Origin: Allium sativum
Taxonomy: Eukaryota; Streptophyta; Magnoliopsida; Asparagales; Amaryllidaceae
Assembly (NCBI GenBank): GCA_030737875.1
Contig: CM060911.1
Coordinates: 91,284,599-91,348,598, forward strand
Direction of reading: 5' to 3'
DNA length: 64,000 bases
The position numbers and the translations under genes are program-made. Positions 35,201-48,249 of this stretch are shown here, piece after piece. The notes beneath the pieces are model-generated. The model was not told where the DNA came from. It was given only the letters and a program-made list of their open reading frames with translations, and ran no database searches. The first letter of the stretch is position 1, and each line of letters opens with the position of its first letter.

Positions 35201-37964
35201 ACTAAAACAGTTATTTAAATCTTTACTTTAAAAGAGGGTAATTCAAGGGACCACGCCGTATAACACGGAACGGGTTTCCTCCCAAGAATACCAGTGCATA
35301 GAATAAAAAGCGCAATGCTTTTTCGAAATATGAAGCTATTATAAGACCCAGGTCCCATCACACAATGCAACGCAAGCCGGAGGATAGGGTTTTCCCTTAT
35401 AATAGCCAAACATGCTTGGTACGTTTAAAACAAATCATTTGATACTATAATAAGTGTATAGTGTCAAAACAATTCCAATCATAAATATAAATCATAGGCG
35501 GCATAGCTACCATCTACTATGTCGCCATACTAGTTCTACAATTAAAGCCGAATTACACGTATTGGAAATTGGATTCCGTCATGAGTCGAGGCAAGGGGCA
35601 AGCTCCTCTCCGCGTTCGAGACACTCTAGCAAATGTCCCAGGGCTACGCACTCTGGGCAACCCCTGGATGCTTCAGGGCCGGTCCTCACTTACGTTAGAG
35701 GATTAGTATTCCTGAACACACGTTTCCCGGTCCTTACAGACCTATAATCGAGGCGCCTCATCCAACAACCACAAAGGTGAAAAGTATATATATGTCAGGG
35801 CTGGTAAGTCACTGACACCACCAAAGCTAGAAAGAAACGCCGTGCTCTCCCTGCAGTCCATATCCCGTTTTTGACTCATACCGAGGTGTGAGGCTCGCGA
35901 ATTCACGTTATACACAAAGCTGCCACGTAGGCTGTGCTTTGATCATCAACCACAAGACTTTGCTTTTCAACAGAAGCCTTGATCATTGCATCTCAGCGTG
36001 CCACATAGGCAATTCATGCCATGTGACTGATGTCCATCGATATACAACCTCTGAGCTCGTACGTCTCAGAGAAGGGCGTTAAGCAAAAGAATAGATTCTC
36101 CGCTGCCAAACAGATGTATATTTAACAGAAATCAATCAACATAGAATAAAATCCAATGTCAGACACACAATCCATTTACAAGTCCATTCTGGGTCTGAAC
36201 GAAACCGGAGGCACTTTCCTCGCATATCCATCCATCTCCAAGTACGTCTGGACGACCACCAACTATTTCCATCCTCTTGGGTGTACAGCCCAATCAGGAT
36301 CGTCAGTAATTATCCAAACGATGTGAAGACTTCTGGTCTTCGACCACCGTCTTCATCTTCGACATATCGTCGAATCGGTTATTCAGAATGGGTGTAAACC
36401 CGGCCTTTCCGAACAACCCGCGTATATTAAAAACAAATGTTACACAAACACAACATACGCCTCATTCCAATTCATTAGTCACTAACCGCAAATTAGCAAG
36501 AGAACAATTTCCTAAACATTAACCCCGAAGGTCGAAACCAACATCAGATCAATACCCAGGAAACCATTCTTCTTAGCCAACCTACAGCTAGTTCCTAAAT
36601 TCCACATTCTTAGGGAAAGGTTCCCATTAATTTTATCCAAGATAAATTCTTTAAAATTTATCCTGTAATCTTCCTTCGGATGTCATTTCAAACCAAATTA
36701 TGGTTTTCTGAACTAGTCGAGATTAGCGAACCACACCGAAGTAATTATTTATTTTATTTCCCAATCCCAACCTATTCATCCCATGAAGCAAAACTGGTAA
36801 TACTCCATATCTAACACCACGGTGTTATCGGTAAAATTAATTACCATTTCACGTTCAAATCTAATTAAAGATTTAACTATCGCTTTGGAGAAAACTAGCG
36901 ATGCTCCATTCTCGCTCAATTCTAAATTTGATAATTTAGATTATAGATTCACATTTCAACCTAATTGCAGATTCGTTAAAACTCCTTTCACTGGGTTAAA
37001 GAACTAGGTGTTATTTAAAACACAGTTCACGACAAACCCAAATTAAATTCTATTTATTATCGGGTTAAAGAACTAGTGTTATCTAAAACACTGTTCACGA
37101 TAAACCCATTTCAAATTCAATCAAATATATTAGAAATTCCGATTATTTAAAACCCCCTTTTAAATCTTATTTATTTATTTAAAAACAAATCGGGTTTTAA
37201 ATTGAGTTCAAACTAGTTCATTTCGATAAAAATCTATTTTTATCTTTTCAAATGTGGAGTTTTTCACCCCAATTTTTCCCAAACCATTCCTTATGATTTT
37301 ACACAAATTATTACTATTTTTAATAATTTTATCAAGGCCCTTACAGTCGATTTCCATCAACGGCCATCGAACTGCACTATAGCGACCTTTTTCGAATTTG
37401 ATTTGGACGTAACTCCAAATCCTACCGTTAGATTTTGAATTTCTAATATTCGTTAGAAAGCTCTTTTCGATACGAACCCAACGGTTCCGGTTTTAGGAGA
37501 ATCCGACGGTCGGATCTCCCGTAATGTCCGTTTGAAATAAATGGTCGAAATTCACGAACTGCCGCGGCGCGGCGCGTTCTATTCGGGCCATTATATTATA
37601 TATATAATATATATATATAATATATATATTTCGTCGATTTCTATTTAAAACGAATTATATAAATAGTTTTAAATTCGTTTCAAAAACAATTTCAACTTCC
37701 ATTTCATTTCCAATCAAAATTGAATCTTTCCTTATAAATTCGTTTTAAAATTCATTTCAATTCATTTCAATTCATTTCAATTCAATTCAAATTTCATTTC
37801 AATTTGAATTCATTTCAATTCGCTTTCAATTCAATTTGAATTCGTTTTCAATTCAGTTCAATTCAAATTGGTTTTCTATTCGATTCAAATTCATTTTCTA
37901 TTCAAATCAAATTCGTTTCGTTTTCTATTTGAATCCAATTCATTATATATTCAATTGAAATCAA

Positions 37965-38345
37965 ATCCGTTATATATTCAATTCATTTCGAAATCGTTCT
38001 ATATTCAATTCATTTCGAAATCGTTCTATATTCAATTCATTTCGAAATCGTTATATATTCAATTCATTTCGAAATCGTTATATATTCAATTCATTTCGAA
38101 ATCGTTATATATTCAATTCATTTCGAAATCGTTATATATTCAATTCATTTCGAAATTGTTATATATTCAATTCATTTCGAAATCGTTATATATTCAATTC
38201 ATTTCGAAATCATTATATATTCAATTCATTTCGAAATCGTTATATATTCAATTCATTTCGAAATCGTTATATATTCAATTCATTTTGAAATCGTTATATA
38301 TTCAATTCATTTCGAAATCGTTATATATTCAATTCATTTCAAATT
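37965..38345 (-). repeat. 27-bp tandem repeat, about fourteen copies
   Basis: Unit TTCATTTCGAAATCGTTATA plus TATTCAA on the + strand. This is an independent variant (CGTTATATATT instead of CGTTTTCAATT) of the array at 22140, so the block has expanded separately in different LTRs. Confidence 0.9.
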
Positions 38346-38502
38346 TACTTTTCAATATTCATTTTAAAATGAATAAAATCGATATAAATATCGTTCACGT
38401 CCAAATGGCGTCAATCTAACCAACATGGCTTCATATATTTTTATTTATAAATATTCTATTTCAAATATTTCTTTTTCAAATATTTCCATTATTAAAATGT
38501 TT

Positions 38503-38790
38503 GTTCAACACATGACTAATCTCAACGGATGAGTACAGTCAACACATGAACCTTATATTATATAATATTGATAAAGATGTAAATTTTATTATTAAAATAT
38601 TTCGTTCAACACATGACTAATCTCAACGGATGAGTACAGTCAACACATGTACCTTATATTATATAATATTGATAAAGATGTAAATTTTATTATTAAAATA
38701 TTTCGTTCAACACATGACTAATCTCAACGGATGAGTACAGTCAACACATGAACCTTATATTATATAATATTCTTTATTTTCTAAATTGGA
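38503..38790 (-). repeat. 101-bp tandem repeat, three copies
   Basis: Starts at about 38503, 38604 and 38705. Each contains GTTCAACACATGACTAATCT, AACGGATGAGTACAGTCAAC and ACCTTATATTATATAATATT. The third diverges at its end. Only one copy of this segment is present at 22650-22740. Confidence 0.85.
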
Positions 38791-40379
38791 ATGAGGCCCA
38801 ATCAATCACCATATAAAATTAATTATATGGATTTTCATACAGCACATGTATATAATAGCATTTAAAAATAATCAACCATCAACCAAAGTGTACTACACTG
38901 TATAAGCATCAAATATAGATATCTAACGCTTATAACAGCCTGTCAATCAATCGATCGACATATTTAATCAATCAGGATGAGTGAACTTCAAATTTCATCC
39001 CAACACCCGTGTGGGGTTTCAAACAATCAAACCTAGATTTTATTTGTGCAGTTGGGCGATGTGTAAAATTTATCGACCCAATCAATGTCCTTCAAATAGG
39101 TGTACATCAACAAACCGTCCGGTTTGTAAATGAATATTTTATTTATTCACATTCACTATATTCATCTTCACGTTAAAAATTATATTTTTAACGACAAAAC
39201 ATTTTATTTTAACTTATGAATTTCTATTCAGTTCATTCTTTAAATAAAATGATATTTTCATTTTTCTAACATATTTTAGAAAATTTCGGCGGCATAACAA
39301 CACGGTACTAGAAACGGGACGAGGCCTAGCCTTATCCCCAGTCTAGTGAAGGCCCATGCCATTCACACATCAATTAAATTCACCAAACAACCAAATTCAA
39401 ATCAAATCATCAAACTAATTTATGCAACCAAACAAACAAGTCCATGGTCTGTGGACGATTGTGTCGGGTGCTACTAAGCACCGTCTGCATCCTAGTATAT
39501 ATATATAACTAGAAAAGGGAAATTTAGGGTGAGAAGTTCTCACCGATAGCTATCCAACTCCACGACACTTCATAGACAGAAATCTTCATCGTTATCGCAT
39601 CTTCGTCATCATCGTTGCCCGTAGCCACTACATATATAAAAATCACACATTTTTATATTTGCTGATGTCTTTAAAATAAAAATCATATTTTTATAATCGC
39701 TTCCTACATTTAAAAATCGAATTTTTATTCCGTTATACTATATATAAAAATCGAATTTTTTACTACTATGTTAATAGATAAAAATTATATTTTTATCACG
39801 CTATTTTCCATATAAAGATTTCACCTTTTCTAAAATAAAGATTTCGCCTTTACTAAAATAAAGATTTCGCCTTTTCTAATTTAAAGATTTCATCTTTATA
39901 AAAATCTAATTTTTATTTTTCTACACATATAAAGATGATATTTTTAATATTCCTATCATGTAAAAATTATATTTTTAACTCTCTACCTAACCAAAAATCG
40001 TATTTTTACATCTTCTATATAGTAAAGATTATATTTTTAATACTTTAAAAATATAAAAAAAACATATTTTTATTACTTCGATGTTCAATATATATAAAAA
40101 TCATATTTTTACTTCAACTTCTTATATAGAAAAATCGTATTTTTCTATTCAACTAAAAATCAAATCTTTACTACATAAAAAGATTATATTTTTACCTCGC
40201 AAAACAATATATAAAAATTCGATTTTTACTTCGTAAAACCATATATAAAAATTCGATTTTTACTTCGTAAAACCATATATAAAAATTCGATTTTTACTTC
40301 GAATTCACACACATACCAATTGGAATTATATTTCGACAAGGATAGGTAAAATAAAGAAATAAAACTAATTAAATGAATA

Positions 40380-40790
40380 ATAATGATATAAAAAAACTTC
40401 CAGTAAAAATAGAAAAGGGAGGGAGGGCCGTTCATCGTCGGAGGGTTGGGCAAGGGTGCGCCGGGGTAGGGGAGTCGCAGGCGGAGGCGGGAAGCTCCGG
40501 TGGTGGCTGCGGTCTAGGGTTGGAGGCGCCCTCGATTTGGGTGAAAATCGAACAGGTTGGAGGGGCTGCGGCTGTTCGAGTGGAGAGAGGACGATGGGAG
40601 GAGGGTCGAGGGCGTCGATGGTGGCTGAGGGATGGGGGTGCGACGCCATCGGTGTCACAGGCAGCGGTTAATCCCCCCCGTCGCCCCTGTCTTCTCTCTT
40701 TTCCCCCTTTTTTTTATTTCGAAATGAATTTGAGAAAAAGGGGGGGCCAGCGGGTTAAAGGGGAAGTTTAATTTTTTAATTAATTTAATT
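40380..40790 (-). other. Variable GC-rich leader of the second solo LTR
   Basis: Read on the minus strand it is C- and Pro-codon-rich. The longest frame starts at 40658 (MTPMASHPHPS) and is proline-rich. It does not align with the leaders at 13384 or 24394, although flanking LTR sequence does. Low complexity prevents family assignment. Confidence 0.5.
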
Positions 40791-41788
40791 ATTTTATTTT
40801 TCAAAAAGTTGACTTTCACATACGAGCTCTAAACGAGGCCCACCGCCTATCGTCTATAGCGTTTTACCCCCATTCCGAACACAATGGGATATGTATCGTA
40901 GGTTGATTTGATCGTTTCGATCAGTTTCCTTTGAATTCACATTTAAATCACTATATTGAATTTTAAACGTACATTTCAAATTACCGGGGTCGCATACGAA
41001 CTCTAAAAATTCTCGAAAAATATTTTCTAGCTTCGTATTGACGATACGGTCCTAACAAAACTAGTTTCGTCGAATTCTGAGACCGTTGGAAAAATGGCCA
41101 ATTTCCAGTCGATTAAAATCAACTGAAACTGGTCAAACGCGCTTTCCTTTGCCACGCTCACATATTGATTCAGAAAATTATGAAATTTGGAATCTAGCAA
41201 TAACCTGACATCACGGACCCAACAAAACTGGTTTCGTCGAAATCCGAGGTCGTTTGCAAAATTACTATTTTTAAGGGCCTGAATTCCATAGCGACTATTC
41301 AGAATTTTCAACTGGACATATCTTTTGATTCCCGCTTTGAAATCTCGATTTTTCGGATTCGTTGGAAAGGTATCATCAATTAGATCCTAATGTTTTTGGT
41401 TTCACTAAAATCCGGATTGTTTTGCACCTGGTACATTCAATTGAAGTTTGAAATCGAATTATCGAACTACCGCGCCATTTTCAATTCTATTTATAATTAT
41501 AAATAATTATTTATATTCTAACGACGAAGCGTATAATATATACGTTCTAGTTATATTCAAAATAAATTTTTCGTCATTTTTATTTAAAATAATCTTTTTT
41601 AAATGTTCAAAATTCGCTAAAATTGCCAAAATAAAAATTTTAAACTGGCCCGGAATTCCGGGTTATTACAATACCCTGGCACTGGACCTTGTATCAACTG
41701 CAATATTGATGATGATGCTGACTATCAGGTAAGCCCGCCGCCAGCTCCGCCGAGGAAGACAATGGCTGATGATCTTCATTCAGATTAA

Positions 41789-42173
41789 TTCGAACGCTTT
41801 CTTATTACATAAACCACTGGGTCATTGAAATATGTGCTGTTCTTTTTATCTGCTTAAAATTCGCATCTTATTGATGAATGTAGAACTCATTTTATATTAA
41901 ACTGTGTGTTGTGAGGAAACTTGAGATTTTTGATGGAACATAAAATGTAGGTGTCAAAATTTTCAAGTAGCTACAAATTTCTAATTCCAGGTATTAGAGC
42001 GTTTTGGACTCTGTGGATGATTTTGCCTTCGTTTGTACTTTCAAACATCAATTTGATAACAAGAACAAATTAATTGTAATCTCATTTAGTTCGATTCATT
42101 CTATTGAATTCAAGTTAGAGGTTTGCTAACATCAGTATCCAAGGGAGACCGTCCATACTGATTGCTAGCTGTT
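41789..42173 (+). other. 3' flank of the secreted-peptide gene
   Basis: This should contain the 3' UTR. I see no second gene, and no clear AATAAA signal. It ends where the duplicated segment begins. Confidence 0.5.
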
Positions 42174-42880
42174 GGTAATTAGGGCAAGATTATAATGACT
42201 TTATTTTATAAATTGTACAATATCAAGCGGTTCCCTATGTTATCGTATCAGCCATTAGCATGATAAGTATTTCATCCCTCTAGTGGAACAGCATGCTACT
42301 TCAATTTATTTCTAAATATTATGATTTGTATTCAAATCTCAGGCAAGTTTCCTTTGATATAACCAATTTTCGATGAATATTTGATTAATGAGAAAACTAA
42401 GTGGTACTAGTACGAATGCACATGGAGTTTTTAATGTCAATGAAATCAATATATTTGTAACTATAATTTGCGGATATGCTAAAGTATACTTTTTATATTG
42501 TCAATTATAAATGCTCAATACATGAATATAGGAACCACTAAAAGAAGAAATCATTGACATGAAATAATCAGCAACAACTGGTGAAAATCTGACAAATCGG
42601 CTATTTATCAAATAGCTTGTAAGACATAAAATTTATCAATTACTTTGCATGTCTTTGATTTTAAAAGTCTTATCTGAACATTTTAACGGTAGATGCCTCA
42701 AAGTGATGGTTCGGGTAGTGTAAGTAGAACATGTAATTAGGTGGAAATGGTTGATTGTTAACAAACCAATCTTCCTCTTTCTTACAACTAAAAAAAAAAT
42801 GTAAGTTATCCTTAATGTGAATTTCAAGTCTCCTATCTTCACATTCAATCTCAGTTTCAAGTCACATGATCTACTTGTTG
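42174..42880. repeat. Duplicated host segment, copy 2 (partner 4526-5230)
   Basis: It is preceded here by the gene's own flank and followed at 42881 by an LTR inserted after CTACTTGTTG. Copy 1 shows the unbroken continuation (GTTGGGTCAC) at that point. Confidence 0.85.
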
Positions 42881-43553
42881 TGTAATAACCCGGAAATTCT
42901 GAGCCAGTTTAAAATTTTTATTTTGGCAATTTTAGCGAATTTTGAAGATTTAAAATAGATTATTTTAAATAATATCGACGAAAAATTTATTTTGAATATA
43001 ATTCGAACGTATATATTATATACGTCGTCGTTAGAATATAAATATTTATATATGATTATAATAGAATTGAAAATGGCGCAGTAGTTCGATAATTCGATTT
43101 CAAACTTCAAATGAATGTACCGGGTGCAAAACAATCCGGATTTTAGTGAAACCAAAAACAATAGGATCTATTTGGGAATATCTTTCCAACGAATCTGACA
43201 AATCGAGATTTCATAGCGGGAATCAAAAGATACGTCCAGTTGAAAATTCTGAATAGTCGCTATGGAATTCAGGCCCTTAAAATTGGGAATTTTGCAAACG
43301 ACCTCAGATTTCGACGAAACCACTTTTGTTGGGTCCGTGATGTCGAGTTATTTCTAGGTTTCAAATTTCATAATTTTCCAAATCAATATGTGAGCGTGGC
43401 AAAGGAAAACGCGTTTGACCATTTCAGTTGATTTTAATCGACTGGAAAATAGCCATTTTTCCAACTGTCTCAGAATTCGACGAAACTAGTTTTGTTAAGA
43501 CCGTATCGTCAATACAAAGCTAGAAAATATTTTGCAGGAATTTTTAGAGTTAG
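42881..43553 (+). mobile_element. Start of a family-A LTR, cut by a family-B LTR
   Basis: It begins TGTAATAACCCGG and matches element A over its first 670 bp, including the U3-like module (about 43075-43200). It stops at 43553, where a family-B LTR starts. The rest must lie beyond 64000. Confidence 0.88.
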
Positions 43554-43890
43554 TGTAACGACCCGGATTTTGAGCGACTTTGGTTATCGACGTAAGCTCG
43601 ACGTCGATAACCAAAACCTCGAAAAATCCCGGTAATTAATGAAGAAATTAGAAGGTGAGAATAGATAAGATAGAAACTTAGAATAGAAGAAGAAGAAGAA
43701 CACAACATCAGAGTAACACGAACCTCACAGCGGAACGAATAACATATAATAGATAACGTAACTTTGAAATATAATAGTTATGTATACAATAGCACTTATC
43801 AGAGTACAACACAGCGGAAATAATTATAGCTTTATGATCCAAAAACCTCCTGCTCCAGCTCTTCAAGATTATCTATAAAATCCCGACTAC

Positions 43891-43975
43891 TTGACTGCCC
43901 GTACAAATTTAGGCACCCAAGAGTTTAGGGAAAACAACAAAGTAAACTCCGGGTCAGTCATGGGACTGGTATGAG
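43891..43975 (-). other. Conserved three-hairpin module, family-B copy
   Basis: CAGTC/GACTG with CCAT loop, GAGTTTA/TAAACTC and TGCC/GGCA stems. The upstream stem is CCG/CGG around TTCTG (about 44030-44040). Confidence 0.6.
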
Positions 43976-45834
43976 TAAAACAGTTTAAACAGGTATGTGA
44001 ACAAGTAAACGATATCTCATAAGACCACGCCGCAGAACGGAACGGGTTTTTCCCTTATGAGAATCCAAAATATCTTTATATCAAAAACATTTTGATATTA
44101 TAATAATGTCTATGTACAAATAGATATCAACTAGCAGAAACGCTTTCATCTCACGTTCTACATATATAGTATACATTCAAAATCGCAAGCACGTATTGGA
44201 TAATGGATTTCCAACTATGACAAGGTATGGAATCACCTTCCGATCAGTGTACTCTAGGAACGATACACTAGAGTTCAACAAGAACATCTTGCAACTCAGC
44301 CACACATGACCGACAAACTCATTTCGCTTGAGTGTATCGAATGTACATCACCAACGGTTGGGATCAGCAACCGTTCCCGTATATATATGGGACAGCATTG
44401 ATAGATTTAAGAAACAAATGAATATTCACTAGATAGGTGATTATACACCCTACTTCGGTGCGACCGACTTAGCCATGCTGCCTGCCCGATTTCTGTCATT
44501 TACCGGTTGATGAGGCTAGAAGCTACGCTTTATCATCACATCAGATTCACTTCGAATGCCACATTGTCTGATCCATCGAAAATCACTAATTGACGTCTAC
44601 AACAATACATTACTTGTCAGCTAAAGAAGTTTCCTTCTCTGCTTCCACTCTTGGTACGGTTGAAGAAATCAATGTACGTGACCTTTCTGGAAGTACTCTG
44701 TCAGACATCCATCTTCATTCACTTAAAATGTCACATCGTCATACCCGCCAAATCACAAATTGACTTATCCAAAAATAACACGGGTATACAACTAAGAGAA
44801 ACGAATTCCTCCGCCACCAAACGTGAATACGTTTGAACAGATCAACTTACGCGATCCATTGGATATACTCTGTCAGACCTTCGTCCATACAAGTTGTCAT
44901 GGGACTGGACAAACCGAAGGCACTATTCTGTAAACAGGATAGCCCTTGCATTTTACTCCGTCTTCAATTATCTTTGGCATATATGATTCGCAACGCTTAT
45001 GCCAATACAGAATGGTTCTATGGATAATAATCCAACCGGTCTCTCCATATTAACAACGTTAAAATGGTCAAAACTTCGATAGTCGGTGAGTTAACTATCA
45101 AAGAAAAACAAGTGTGCAAACAACGATATTATTTCCAAATGGAAATTATATCGAACAAACATCATTTAACATAATCTCTTTAGTTCATTTATTTACTTAT
45201 CTCCTGTTTCCCTATATTCTAAATTCTTATTTTTCTTTTATCAGAAAACATTTCTGATTCTCGTTTGGAAAACATTTCCAAAACTCCTTTACGATCAAAC
45301 CTTACCATTTCTTAGTTAAGAAGGAAGTCACTCAAGTTGGGGTATAATTACCTCTCAGACCTTAACTGAACAACGTTATAACTTCGAAATGGTCAAAGTT
45401 TATCTTTTAATCTTTAACAACTTCCTTACGCCTTTCTCGATTTCAATTTTTACTAATCCACTTCTATATTTAAAACATTGGTTATAACGAAAATGTTATA
45501 ATCCCTACTTTCGAATTATCTAACTTTAATTATAACTTCTATTCTTATTAGTGAATAATTAACCTAACCCTTATTTATTTATAAATAAATACATCTCTAT
45601 TTAAACACTGGAAAAGTATAAGTACTTTCCCGAATTCGATGTAATCGAATTTGCCGATTAACTCTCTTCGAGAAATCTCTATTTGATTAACTCTTCTTTG
45701 AATAACCTATATTCGATTAACTTCTTCTCGAATAAACGATATTCGATAATCTCTCTTCGAATAACTAATATTCGATAACTCCTCCTTTTCAAATATCTCA
45801 TATTTGAAAATCTCACTTCGATTAAACTATAATC

Positions 45835-46032
45835 GATAACTCCCTTCGATGAAACTAACATCGATAACTCCTTTCGATGAAACTAACATCGATAACTCCT
45901 TTCGATGAAACTAACATCGATAACTCCTTTCGATGAAACTAACATCGATAACTCCTTTCGATGAAAATAACATCGATAACTCCTTTCGATGAAACTAACA
46001 TCGATAACTCCTTTCGATGAAATTAACATCGA
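45835..46032 (-). repeat. 28-bp tandem repeat, about seven copies
   Basis: Unit ATCGATAACTCCTTTCGATG plus AAACTAAC. Each unit contains two ATCGAT-like half-palindromes. Confidence 0.9.
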
Positions 46033-46339
46033 TTTATTTAACTCGACGAACTTAACTCGACTAACTTGACTAAATTAACTCGACTTACTTCGTTCGAACA
46101 ATTCGATTCGATTAACTAGGCTCGACTAACTTAACTCGACTTACTTGGTTCGACAAATTCGATTCGTTTAACTAGGCTCGACTAACTTGACTAACTTAAC
46201 TCGACTTACTTTGTTTCAAATAACTATATTTGATTAACCCTAGTTCGTTTTAACTCTAATCGATTAACTCTAACTAATTAACTCCAACTGGTTAACTCTA
46301 ACTGATTAACTCCAACTGGTTAACTCTATTTGACTAACT

Positions 46340-46900
46340 CGACTTGACTAACCCCTTTCGAATAACATATTCGATTAACTAACTTCGAATACCATGTTCG
46401 ATTAACTAACTTCGAATACCATATTCGATTAACTCCTTTTGAATGTCTATATTCGATTAACTAACTTCGAATACCATATTCGATTAACTAACTTTGAATA
46501 CCATTTTCGATTAACTAACTTCGAATACCATATTCGATTAACTCCTTTCGAATGTCTATATTCGATTAACTAACTTCGAATACCATATTCGATTAACTAA
46601 CTTCGAATACCATGTTCGATTAACTAACTTCGAATACCATATTCGATTAACTCCTTTCGAACGTCTATATTCGATTAACTAACTTCGAATACCATATTCG
46701 ATTAACTAACTTCGAATACCATGTTCGATTAACTAACTTCGAATACCATATTCGATTAACTCCTTTCGAATGTCTATATTCGATTGACTAACTTCGAATA
46801 CCATATTCGATTAACTAACTTCGAATACCATGTTCGATTAACTCCTTTCGAATGTCTATATTCGATTAACTAACTTCGAATACCATATTCGATTAACTTT
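46340..46900 (-). repeat. 27-bp tandem array with higher-order structure
   Basis: Basic unit TTCGAATACCATATTCGATT plus AACTAAC. Variants alternate regularly: CCATATTCG, CCATGTTCG, and every third or fourth unit TCCTTTCGAATGTCTATATT, making a longer repeat of roughly 110 bp that itself recurs. A looser TCGACT/TTAACT stretch at 46030-46340 leads into it. Confidence 0.85.
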
Positions 46901-48249
46901 ATTCACTTTATAAAGATTTCCTTTTTAACAACATTTTATTCATTTGAAAAGATTTACTTTTAAATAACGGTTCTACACTTTAAAAATGATTTCCTTTTTA
47001 TAATGTTCCCTTTCCAATTCTATTTGTGAATGGTTTACAAATATTTCCTTTTCAAATTTATTCTTGAAATATTCTAACTCCTTAAATTCCCGGGAAAATT
47101 CGCCATAACCTCCTTTGTATCGGGAGTATCGGGAAAATCACCAAACTCGCCACACAAGCCTTTCCATTCAAAAAGAAATGTTTTAGATTTATTTCCTTTT
47201 TAAATATCTCCTATGTAACGACCCGGATTTTCGGCCGTTGAATTCTGAATATTTAAATTTGTTTTAAAAATTTTAATTGAATTACATATAGGAATTTATT
47301 AATTAAAAACGAAGTTTGAACATTAATTTATAATATAATTATAAAACGAGCTCGAAATCGCGCGGCAGTTCGTAATATAGAGTTTTGAACTTCAACTGGG
47401 GATACAGGATCCGATATAAGTCGGATTTCTGTGAAACAAGACACGTTGGAACCGTATTTATTATAATTTTCATATGAAAGAAAAAAAATCCAGATTTCAT
47501 GTTATAAATAGAAAGTTATGGCCAAATCAAATTTTGAAATAGTCGCTGTGGAATAGTCGCTGTGGAAAATCGTTATTTAAATTATACGTGTTAAAATAGC
47601 CGTTTTGCAAACGGACTCAGATTTCGACGAAATCAGTTTCATTGGGACCGTATCGTTAAATTATTGTACGGTGTTGAATTGTGTGGCAAACCGATGTCGT
47701 ATGTGACCACGGTAGCCGTAAACGCTCGTTCAGTGCAATTAAATTAATTCAACTGAATACAGGGATATTAGAGTGTAACTTGAACAGACGATCGAATCAG
47801 GCCACGAAACCAGTTCCAGTGAGTTCGTAGCGTCGGATATAGTCAGGGTAGGTATATAGTTTGTTATTTTTAGAGATCGGCAAATTTGGTGTTCAGAAGG
47901 GCATTGCGGTACGCGTCAAAAACAGTCTACCGGGGCAACAGTCTCAGAATGCGATGAAACTAATGCCGTTGGGTTCGTATCGAAAAGTTATTGTCGGTAT
48001 TTGCAGTTTCAAGTTGATTTGATTTATCGGGTGATCGTGAAAAATTTAAACGCGTGTTCATTTCTGGTTTTATAAAGGAATTTTTTTCATACAATGTCAG
48101 AATTCGACGAAACTTGTCCCATTGGGTTCAGAATACCTTTTTACACCAAGATTAGTTTTTTTATCAGTAAACGAAAGTCGACTGTGATTAGTTTTACTTG
48201 ATAATTCACCGCGAAGTTTCGTTATAATATAAAATATTAAATACCAATT

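Larger units (their letters stand above)
34812..41670 (-). mobile_element. Family-A solo LTR inserted in the secreted-peptide gene
   Basis: On the + strand it runs TGTGACGGCCTGG...CCGGGTTATTACA, 6859 bp, canonical TG...CA. Flanks AAACC (34807-34811) and ATACC (41671-41675) are an imperfect target duplication. There is no internal region. It is closer to the solo LTR at 18821 than to element A, and shares its 3' end. Its donor-like site is changed to GAAGTT (near 40394-40400). The promoter and leader point toward the gene's 5' half, antisense to it. Confidence 0.93.
34706..41788 (+). pseudogene. Small secreted-peptide precursor gene (72 codons) split by a solo LTR
   Basis: Positions 34706-34811 encode residues 1-35 and one base of the next codon. 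After the LTR and one copy of its target duplication, 41676-41788 continues in the same frame to TAA, giving 72 residues in all. The N-terminus is a typical signal peptide: MMKRV, a hydrophobic stretch to about residue 17, and a likely cleavage region around S-A-N (19-21). The rest is short and polar: K-P-P-R-T-P-P-N, then GPCINC with two cysteines (41 and 44), an acidic DDDADY stretch (47-52), SPPPAPPR and an acidic tail. An acidic stretch before Tyr and following prolines are typical of tyrosine-sulfated, hydroxyproline-bearing plant signal peptides, but I cannot place it in a named family. CAG|GTAAGC at about 41727 is a possible splice donor, so the coding end could differ. As it stands the gene cannot make its full product unless the 6.9-kb LTR is spliced out. 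Confidence 0.75.
43554..47213 (-). mobile_element. Family-B LTR, 3' part, reverse orientation, cut by element B
   Basis: On the + strand it begins TGTAACGACCCGG, preceded by GTTAG (probable target duplication; partner not in window). Positions 43554-45400 match element B 51540-53393 in reverse. From 45640 it is dominated by tandem arrays absent from element B. The segment 47046-47160 is the module otherwise found in element interiors. Its start lies beyond the window's right edge. Confidence 0.85.

Noticed and set aside
40365..40771. Overlapping GC-rich frames on both strands in the solo-LTR leader
   Set aside because: Proline/arginine/glycine-rich low complexity on both strands. Kept only as a variable leader, not as genes.
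45835..46900. Regular spaced repeats that could suggest a CRISPR array
   Set aside because: Units abut without unique spacers, lie inside a plant LTR, and there are no cas genes.
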